From Deferribacteres bacterium (lineage in GTDB: Bacteria > Nitrospirota > Thermodesulfovibrionia > UBA6902), in NCBI GenBank assembly GCA_013152795.1, contig JAADFS010000026.1, positions 1 to 10,246 of the forward strand: DNA of 10,246 bases, written 5' to 3'. Made by a program: the position numbers and the translations under genes. Positions 5,473 to 10,246 of the stretch are shown here, in pieces. Position 1 is the stretch's first letter; the number at the start of each line of letters is the position of its first letter. The notes beneath the pieces were generated by a model. It did not search any database and was not told the origin of the DNA. It saw only the letters and a list, made by a program, of their open reading frames with translations.

Positions 5473-7407
5473 CTATTGCGATTCCTCTGCGGCACCCGGG
5501 CGGGGACCGAGGATGGCCATGATATCCTTTTCGTCCATATTCTCCTTTTCAAGAAGCGTCTCAGCCATTTTATTAAGCTTGTCCCTGTGCCTCTGGAGAA
5601 ACTCCTTGTCTTCTTCGTAGCAGGTACGGATAATCTCAAGTGCCTCTTCATCGATTATCTGCTCAATCTTTTCAGAGCGGCGTGTTGTAAACGGGCCCTG
5701 CCCCAGAAAGCCGCCGGTGTTATTCTCCACCAGCGAGATATTCGGTATCCTGGTGCTCATGCCGTATACGGTGAGCATGTTCCTGACGATCTTCGTCGCC
5801 CTTTCAAGGTCATTGGACGCACCGGTGGAGACCTCGCCGAAGACCACCTCTTCAGACGCCCTGCCCCCGAGCAGCCCCTTTATCTTGCCTATAAGCTCAG
5901 ACCGTGACATCAGATAGCGATCCTCCAGGGGGGTCTGAAGGGTATAGCCGAGGGCGCCTATGCCGCGCGGCACGATTGAGACCTTCTGAACAGGGTCGGC
6001 GCCGGGGGTGAAATAGCCGATTATTGCATGCCCTGATTCATGGTAGGCGACTATACGCCGTTCACGCGGATTGATAAGCTTGTTCTTTTTCTCCAGCCCT
6101 GCAATGACCCTCTCGATGGCATCCTGGAAATCCGACATGCTCACCTTGTCCTTCCCCTTACGCGAGGCCAGCAGGGCGGCCTCGTTGCAGACGTTCATGA
6201 TCTCGGCGCCGGCAAAGCCGGGGGTGGCAGCCGCCAGTTTATGCAGGTCGACATCCGAGTCCAGCACAAGCTTGCGCGTATGAACCTCGAATATCTGTAT
6301 CCGTCCTTTCAGGTCTGGACGGTCAACGAGAATCTGCCGGTCAAAGCGGCCGGGCCGCAGCAGCGCCTGGTCAAGCACCTCGGGCCGGTTCGTGGCCGCC
6401 ATGATGACAATACTTGTCTTGGGGTCAAAACCGTCCATTTCGGTCAAGAGCTGGTTCAGGGTGTTCTCCCTCTCATCATAACCCGCAACATAGCCCCCCT
6501 TGCCGCGGCTCTTGCCCACGGCATCCAGCTCATCTATAAAGATAATGCAGGGGGCCTTTGCCTTTGCCTCGTTGAAGAGGTCCCTCACGCGGGCCGCCCC
6601 CACACCCACGAACATCTCGACGAAATCAGAGCCGCTCAGGCTGAAAAAAGGCACGCCGGCCTCCCCTGCCACGGCCCTTGCAAGCAGGGTCTTGCCTGTT
6701 CCCGGCGGGCCCACCAGCAACACCCCTTTGGGTAGTTTCGCGCCCAGGCGCGTGTATTTCTGGGGGTTTTTCAGGAAGGACACTATTTCCTTCACCTCTT
6801 CCACGGCCTCATCAATACCCGCGACATCCTTGAAGGTTATTTTGTTCTTGACATCTTCGGCATAAATCCTGGCCTTGCTTTTCCCGACATTCAGAACACC
6901 GGGCCCCCCTCCCATTTTACGGAAGACATATCCCCATATAACAACAAGGAGGATAAGAGGGATAATCCAGTTGAAGAAAAGGTTCTGCAGCCAGTCCGAT
7001 TCTATCCTCCCACGGTAATCCACACCGTGGGACTGAAGGTCTTCCAGCAGCTTGGGGTCTTCAAGACGGGTGACAACAAACTGCCGTTTCAGTGCCTTTT
7101 CACGCTCCTCTTTCAATGCCTTCAGTTTCAGGCGCCATGGTGTCTCGACATGTTCCGGGGAGAATCTCTCTCGGGACATATCTCCGGACTGCGTTGTTTT
7201 CTCTGAATCCGGCGGCTTCATCAGGCCGTAAATCTTCTTATCCTCTATGACAACGCTCTGGATTTTACCGGCCGCCAACCGGTCGCGGAATTCCTTGTAG
7301 GAAATCTCCTTTACCGAATAACCGGAAAAAAACAGTGAATCAAGCAACAGTATGGTTGCAAAAACTATCAGATAATAAGATATTGAAAACTTGGCCCTTT
7401 TCTCCAT
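5473..7407 (-). CDS. ftsH: ATP-dependent zinc metalloprotease FtsH
   Basis: Inner-membrane AAA+ protease that extracts and degrades damaged membrane proteins and some soluble regulators; it acts as a hexamer facing the cytosol. The 644-residue protein has a first membrane segment at about 8-28, a periplasmic region to about 143, and a second membrane segment at about 144-162. The AAA module follows with Walker A GPPGTGKT (233-240), pore loop FVG (266-268), Walker B IIFIDELDA (288-296) and the second region of homology ending in RPGRFDR (351-357). The protease domain has the zinc site HESGH (456-460) and the third-ligand candidate D533 in GASNDLERAT. The ATG at 7407 follows an AAGGA site. The periplasmic part, about 115 residues, is longer than the ~70 of E. 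coli because of a charged stretch near 64-110. Convergent with dnaK and probably transcribed alone. Confidence 0.96.
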   Translation of the reverse strand: MEKRAKFSISYYLIVFATILLLDSLFFSGYSVKEISYKEFRDRLAAGKIQSVVIEDKKIYGLMKPPDSEKTTQSGDMSRERFSPEHVETPWRLKLKALKEEREKALKRQFVVTRLEDPKLLEDLQSHGVDYRGRIESDWLQNLFFNWIIPLILLVVIWGYVFRKMGGGPGVLNVGKSKARIYAEDVKNKITFKDVAGIDEAVEEVKEIVSFLKNPQKYTRLGAKLPKGVLLVGPPGTGKTLLARAVAGEAGVPFFSLSGSDFVEMFVGVGAARVRDLFNEAKAKAPCIIFIDELDAVGKSRGKGGYVAGYDERENTLNQLLTEMDGFDPKTSIVIMAATNRPEVLDQALLRPGRFDRQILVDRPDLKGRIQIFEVHTRKLVLDSDVDLHKLAAATPGFAGAEIMNVCNEAALLASRKGKDKVSMSDFQDAIERVIAGLEKKNKLINPRERRIVAYHESGHAIIGYFTPGADPVQKVSIVPRGIGALGYTLQTPLEDRYLMSRSELIGKIKGLLGGRASEEVVFGEVSTGASNDLERATKIVRNMLTVYGMSTRIPNISLVENNTGGFLGQGPFTTRRSEKIEQIIDEEALEIIRTCYEEDKEFLQRHRDKLNKMAETLLEKENMDEKDIMAILGPRPGAAEESQ

Positions 7408-7427
7408 AATTCCTTACTCTCCTGTCT

Positions 7428-7497
7428 GTTTACTTTACAGTGGCAAAAAAGTACCACCAGCGGGCAGGAGAGCCTGCCGGAAAAGCTTTATCTGCGA
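7428..7497 (-). repeat. Palindromic intergenic repeat, copy C1 (inverted)
   Basis: The core GGCAGG-AGAG-CCTGCC (7463-7478) is the reverse complement of the 7612-7627 core, loop included. To the right, GAAAAGCTTTATCTGCGAT matches the complement of the left flank of the 7585 copy. To the left, GTTTACTTTACAGTGGCA (7428-7445) and TACCACC match the left arm of the 8556 copy. Confidence 0.8.
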
Positions 7498-7584
7498 TTC
7501 CTTAAGGAAATATTCCGCACAGCACATTGACGTCTTTTGGAATTTCACTCTCCGTTACTTCCTGCAATAAAGAGTTATTTCCGA

Positions 7585-7645
7585 TATCCCATCGCTTTAT
7601 AAAGGTTTTACGGCAGGCTCTCCTGCCTGTTTATGCAACATAAAG
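7585..7645 (+). repeat. Palindromic intergenic repeat, copy C2
   Basis: A 61-base unit: left flank TATCCCATCGCTTTATAAAG plus GTTTTAC, core GGCAGG-CTCT-CCTGCC (7612-7627), right flank GTTTATGCAACATAAAG. It agrees with the copy at 9644-9704 at about 58 of 62 aligned columns (two substitutions, two single-base gaps). It starts 18 bases past the stop of the RNase D-like gene. Confidence 0.9.
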
Positions 7646-7662
7646 GGATATGCATACCCCGA

Positions 7663-8520
7663 TCATCTAAGCTTCCTTAAAGCTGTTTTAAGCTCACGTA
7701 TTATCTCCCGGGCCAACTCCGCGCTGACCCTTTTTGTAAACCTTATCTTGTCGATGAATTTCGCATCATTCACTATATTGATCAGATCAGCCTTGTGAAT
7801 AACGTTATGCGGCGGCATATTATACAGTTTCGCATATTTTTCCCTGATATCAAAGACCTTCCGGAAAACCGCCTTCTGGGTATCTCCCAGCCTGCTGTAT
7901 CCGTTTATCTTCCTGTATTTGTCCTCGGGGTTTCTGGTGTAATCCTTATTCTGTATCTGGAGGTTCCTCAGGAAAAACGGCTCAAACAGCTTTCTTGCAT
8001 ACAGTTTTGCCAGGATGACATCCTTCAGTGTAAGCAGGTATATCACATCATTCAGGGCATACTCAACAGCCTGTTCGGACAGGGGCCTTGTCGTCCAGTT
8101 ATATCTCTGGTACTTCCTCTTCTTTTTCAGGAATATTCCCAGTTCAAAGGCGACAACCGAATGGAGGTCCTTTTTTTCATAATCAAGCAGCTCAACAGCC
8201 GGCCTCAAGTCCAGTATGGATTTTATCTCTATACGGGAGGTGTTTTTAAGCAGGGACAGGTCGCTGCCTGCATCGTACATTACCTTCAGGATGTTCGTAT
8301 TTTCAAAGAGAAGCCTGAGGGTGTTGTTGTCTATGCCGAGGGGATCAATGATTACCCCGCTGACACCGTCGAATACCTGCACCAGGCACAGTTTCTCCCC
8401 GTAGGCGTGCAGGTTGGATTCAGCCTCTATATCAAGGGCGATGATACTGTGCCCTTTCTCCTCAAGCTGTTCCAGGTATTCCCGGAGGTCCGACTTGTTT
8501 TCGATATATATGTAATTCAC
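7663..8520 (-). CDS. RNase D-like 3'-5' exonuclease (DEDDy) with HRDC-like tail
   Basis: A 3'-5' exonuclease of the DEDD family, expected to trim RNA such as tRNA precursors in the cytosol. The 285-residue protein has all four acidic residues in place: D30 and E32 (LDIEAES), D87 (AGSDLSLL) and D158, with the tyrosine Y154 of the Y-x3-D motif in AVEYALNDVIYL, so it should be active. About residues 205-255 resemble an HRDC nucleic-acid-binding domain. E. coli RNase D is about 375 residues with two HRDC domains; this one has room for only one. The start is a GTG at 8520 with a stop one codon-pair upstream and no clear Shine-Dalgarno, so expression may be low. It lies between two spacers carrying repeats and is probably its own unit. 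Rnd is a likely name but I do not assign it firmly. Confidence 0.85.
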   Translation of the reverse strand: MNYIYIENKSDLREYLEQLEEKGHSIIALDIEAESNLHAYGEKLCLVQVFDGVSGVIIDPLGIDNNTLRLLFENTNILKVMYDAGSDLSLLKNTSRIEIKSILDLRPAVELLDYEKKDLHSVVAFELGIFLKKKRKYQRYNWTTRPLSEQAVEYALNDVIYLLTLKDVILAKLYARKLFEPFFLRNLQIQNKDYTRNPEDKYRKINGYSRLGDTQKAVFRKVFDIREKYAKLYNMPPHNVIHKADLINIVNDAKFIDKIRFTKRVSAELAREIIRELKTALRKLR

Positions 8521-8746
8521 AAATTACAGAAGGGGCGGCAACGGCCCTTCCGCCCGTTTACCTTAACAGTGGCATAAAATACCACCGAGGGCAGAGGAGT
8601 CTGCCCGTTTATGCAACATTAATGTGTACCTTACAATATGGAGTATTCTGTAAAAAATCAAATCAAAAAAAGACCCTTCAATGGAAAAAGATACCGTAAA
8701 ATGCAAAGAAAAGCAAATGAAGCCGTTAATGCCGGAAGAGCAGGTT
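8521..8746. other. Intergenic region between DUF1848 gene and RNase D-like gene
   Basis: No gene is visible. It contains a short hairpin GAAGGG-10 nt-CCCTTC (8529-8550), the repeat copy D (8556-8622), and an A-rich stretch (8650-8725). I could not identify a clear promoter for the RNase D-like gene. Confidence 0.55.
8556..8622 (+). repeat. Palindromic intergenic repeat, copy D (two-sided form)
   Basis: Core GGGCAG-6 nt-CTGCCC (8589-8606), right flank GTTTATGCAACATTAA (8607-8622). The left arm GTTTACCTTAACAGTGGCAT (8556-8575) is a diverged inverted version of that right flank, so this copy has related flanks on both sides. Its left arm is shared with the copy at 7428-7497, including the TACCACC block. 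Confidence 0.8.
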
Positions 8747-8755
8747 CTAACCTGC
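8740..8755. repeat. Small palindrome over the DUF1848 stop codon
   Basis: GCAGGTTCTAACCTGC is a 7-bp inverted repeat with a 2-base centre that includes the TAG stop (8749-8747). On the minus strand it is followed by TCTTCC rather than a T-run, so any terminator role is doubtful. Confidence 0.35.
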
Positions 8756-9640
8756 ATCCACATTAAACCCCAGTGCGTTCCAGCCCATATCCATTTCAGC
8801 ACAGGCCGCCCTCGCCCTGGTCTTGTCCGCATTGGCATAGCAGTACAGACAGCCGTGCGGGCACGTGTCGTAAGCTCCTATATCGATACTTCTCGAACAC
8901 GCACATTCCCTTCTTGTAGGCGCGGCAGGGGCCGACATAATAGAAAAATCACCGAACACTTCCGCCAGTTCCCTGCTGTTAATGCAACTGCCCTTCAGGA
9001 CCTTTCCGGACAATAAATGATCGTTGCAGCATGCATACAGCCGGATGCCGTTTTTCTCCGCGATACTGCTTAATCTGCCTGCATAAGTCCTCTGCGTTTC
9101 AATATCCACCTCAGCCATTCTGTGAGTGCTGTATTTCGCGAAATTCACAAGGGACTTTTTATATTTCTGCACAAAACTGGTATAACATTTTATACAGCTT
9201 CCCCGCAGTTTTTCAGCACATTCCGAAAATATATCCTCATAATATTCAAAGGGCAGCCTGTCCGTGATGCATATCGGGTCGAAACGCCACACCACATGCG
9301 CGGCAGAGTATCGCCCTGCAATATAAACAAGGTCGCTGATCGCATCCCTGTAATGAGGCGTGTGCTGCTCGATCTCAGCGGGCATGCCGGTTATCGTGAA
9401 ATGAAAGAAGAGATTCCTTGTCACCCTTTCAACCTCTTCAATGCGTGCAATCAGCGGAGCAAAGTTCTTTGACCAGAATACAATACAATGGATGTCATCC
9501 GGTCTCAGCGACACCCTGTGGACCTGTCCGCCGTAAGGGTTCTTAACATACACCTCCCCTGCCCTGAGTCTCTGTATAAACCATTCCGTATAAAAGGCCG
9601 GGATATCCGTGCGCCTGCTGGCCGAGATGATGTTTTTCAC
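8747..9640 (-). CDS. DUF1848 family protein with C-terminal Fe-S-type cysteines
   Basis: A 297-residue protein recognisable as DUF1848 (function unknown) by its N-terminal ISASRRTDIPAFY (5-17), VSLRPDDI and IVFWSKNF (53-60), FTITG (81-85) and VVWRFDPI (116-123). Near the C-terminus there are C246 and C248 (CACS), SIDIGAYDTC and then C260-x3-C264-x2-C267 within CPHGCLYCYA. That spacing is the one used by radical SAM enzymes to bind their 4Fe-4S cluster, but here it is at the end rather than the start. The family is known for this likeness; whether it uses SAM is not established. The start is a GTG at 9640 with AGGA 5 bases upstream, and that site lies inside the edge of a repeat copy. Diverges from the MobB-like gene. 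Confidence 0.88.
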   Translation of the reverse strand: MKNIISASRRTDIPAFYTEWFIQRLRAGEVYVKNPYGGQVHRVSLRPDDIHCIVFWSKNFAPLIARIEEVERVTRNLFFHFTITGMPAEIEQHTPHYRDAISDLVYIAGRYSAAHVVWRFDPICITDRLPFEYYEDIFSECAEKLRGSCIKCYTSFVQKYKKSLVNFAKYSTHRMAEVDIETQRTYAGRLSSIAEKNGIRLYACCNDHLLSGKVLKGSCINSRELAEVFGDFSIMSAPAAPTRRECACSRSIDIGAYDTCPHGCLYCYANADKTRARAACAEMDMGWNALGFNVDAG

Positions 9641-9643
9641 TGC

Positions 9644-9704
9644 TATCCTATCGCTTTATAAAGGTTTTACGGCAGGCCCTCCTGCCGTTTATGCAACATT
9701 AAAG
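9644..9704 (+). repeat. Palindromic intergenic repeat, copy E
   Basis: Same unit as at 7585-7645: TATCCTATCGCTTTATAAAG plus GTTTTAC, core GGCAGG-CCCT-CCTGCC (9671-9686), right flank GTTTATGCAACATTAAAG. Its left edge begins 4 bases from the DUF1848 start codon, and the complement of that edge (TAGGATA) includes the gene's AGGA ribosome-binding site. Confidence 0.9.
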
Positions 9705-9786
9705 TTAACATAAGGTTGACATTAAGAAAAACTCCCGTCCCAGAACATCTTGTATCTACAGTCCTGCTTGCTGTATCCTGTATCTT

Positions 9787-10246
9787 ATGTCTGCCGGGGA
9801 TTCTTTCAGGATTATTTCCGTGACCGGAGCCCACAGCCGCGTGGGGAAGACAACCCTCTGCTCCATTCTCCTGGAGAATCTGGAGGGTTTCGGCGCCGTC
9901 AAATTCACCAGGACCCGTGTTTACACATCGGTTACTGATGACCCGGCGACAATCATGCAGAAAGACAAGGACACCGCTTTAATGTCCGGGGCAGGAGCCG
10001 CAAAAGTCGTCTGGGTCAGGAGCCCCGGCGGCCGCGAGCTTCAGGATGCCCTGAATATCGCAATGGGCAGGATGCAGGGTCTGAGGGGGGTGATAGTCGA
10101 AGGCAACAGTCCCGTGGATTTTCTGAATCCGCATCTGTTAATATTCATCACCGGTAAAGACGGGCAGATAAAGCCTTCGGCCCTGAAACTGCCCGGAATG
10201 GCCGATATACTGATAATCAACTCGGATAAAAAAATGCAGAGACCTC
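9787..10246 (+). CDS. MobB-like P-loop NTPase (partial, runs off window end)
   Basis: The 153 codons present form an open frame that continues past the window edge. A beta strand (RIISVTG) leads into a Walker A loop GAHSRVGKT (14-22). KDKDTALMSGAGAAKVVWV (59-77) resembles the MobB segment with a conserved DT and AGA, and VIVEGNSPVDFL (104-115) resembles its EGN/EGF segment. MobB is a GTP-binding accessory factor in molybdopterin guanine dinucleotide cofactor synthesis. I assign only the family: the characteristic KHTHH-like strand of true MobB is replaced by VKFTRTRVY, so it could be a related GTPase with another role. The ATG at 9787 is the only reasonable start before the P-loop, though no Shine-Dalgarno is visible; GTG downstream would remove the first strand. 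No promoter is clear in 9705-9786, where CTGTATC is tandemly doubled (9771-9784). Confidence 0.7.
   Translation, partial: MSAGDSFRIISVTGAHSRVGKTTLCSILLENLEGFGAVKFTRTRVYTSVTDDPATIMQKDKDTALMSGAGAAKVVWVRSPGGRELQDALNIAMGRMQGLRGVIVEGNSPVDFLNPHLLIFITGKDGQIKPSALKLPGMADILIINSDKKMQRP

Larger units (their letters stand above)
7408..7662. other. ftsH upstream region bracketed by inverted repeats
   Basis: No gene is visible. From right to left it holds the 3' side of the RNase D-like gene, a forward repeat copy (7585-7645), a unique segment (7498-7584) containing the 12-bp palindrome TTCCTTAAGGAA (7498-7509), an inverted repeat copy (7428-7497), and the ftsH ribosome-binding site. I could not identify a convincing ftsH promoter. 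Confidence 0.6.

Noticed and set aside
6040..6735. 231-codon plus-strand frame inside ftsH
   Set aside because: It lies fully antisense to the conserved AAA module of FtsH, has no Shine-Dalgarno and no domain-like sequence.
7795..8577. 260-codon plus-strand frame antisense to the RNase D-like gene
   Set aside because: The opposite frame has an intact DEDDy active site, so this is its shadow.
8681..9016. 111-codon plus-strand frame starting in the A-rich spacer
   Set aside because: It starts with a lysine-rich stretch that could look genuine, but there is no ribosome-binding site and most of it is antisense to the cysteine motif of the DUF1848 gene.
7428..9704. CRISPR array
   Set aside because: The palindromic repeats are separated by whole genes or irregular spacers and occur in both orientations, so they are dispersed elements and not an array.
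9716..9744. TTGACA as a promoter for the MobB-like gene
   Set aside because: No acceptable -10 hexamer is found 16-18 bases downstream.

Overview
The window is a 10.2 kb stretch of bacterial chromosome, about half G+C, with ten protein genes and no RNA gene, CRISPR array or insertion sequence that I can recognise. Gene content (RpiB, an HDOD-domain protein, tandem Hsp20 genes, DnaK, FtsH, an RNase D-like exonuclease, a DUF1848 protein, a MobB-like P-loop protein), strong Shine-Dalgarno sites and a sigma-54-type promoter suggest a Gram-negative anaerobe or microaerophile such as a Nitrospirota or Desulfobacterota member. That taxonomic guess is inference only.

Layout. Positions 2-1626 hold two minus-strand genes, rpiB and an HDOD protein, separated by 317 bases that carry a probable rpiB promoter. 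A divergent intergenic region (1627-1909) holds a near-consensus sigma-54 promoter firing rightward. From 1910 to 5393 comes a plus-strand heat-shock cluster: three consecutive, clearly different small heat-shock proteins, then dnaK. Two hairpin structures lie between the third Hsp20 gene and dnaK. An intrinsic terminator at 5421-5457 separates dnaK from the convergent ftsH. Minus-strand ftsH, an RNase D-like gene and a DUF1848 gene follow, each with a spacer of about 150-250 bases upstream. The window ends inside a plus-strand MobB-like NTPase gene that diverges from the DUF1848 gene.

How the genes fit together. Hsp20 proteins hold unfolding proteins, DnaK refolds them, and FtsH degrades membrane and soluble proteins that cannot be saved, so 1910-7407 reads as a protein quality-control block. 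The other genes are housekeeping or of unknown role and show no clear functional tie to it.

The most unusual signal is outside the genes: a family of roughly 60-base imperfectly palindromic repeats (core GGCAGG-4 nt-CCTGCC with conserved unlike flanks). It occurs at 564-614, 7428-7497 (inverted), 7585-7645, 8556-8622 and 9644-9704, always between genes. One copy reaches into the ribosome-binding site of the DUF1848 gene, and two inverted copies bracket a ~90-base segment upstream of ftsH. A separate 17-bp perfect inverted repeat lies just upstream of dnaK.
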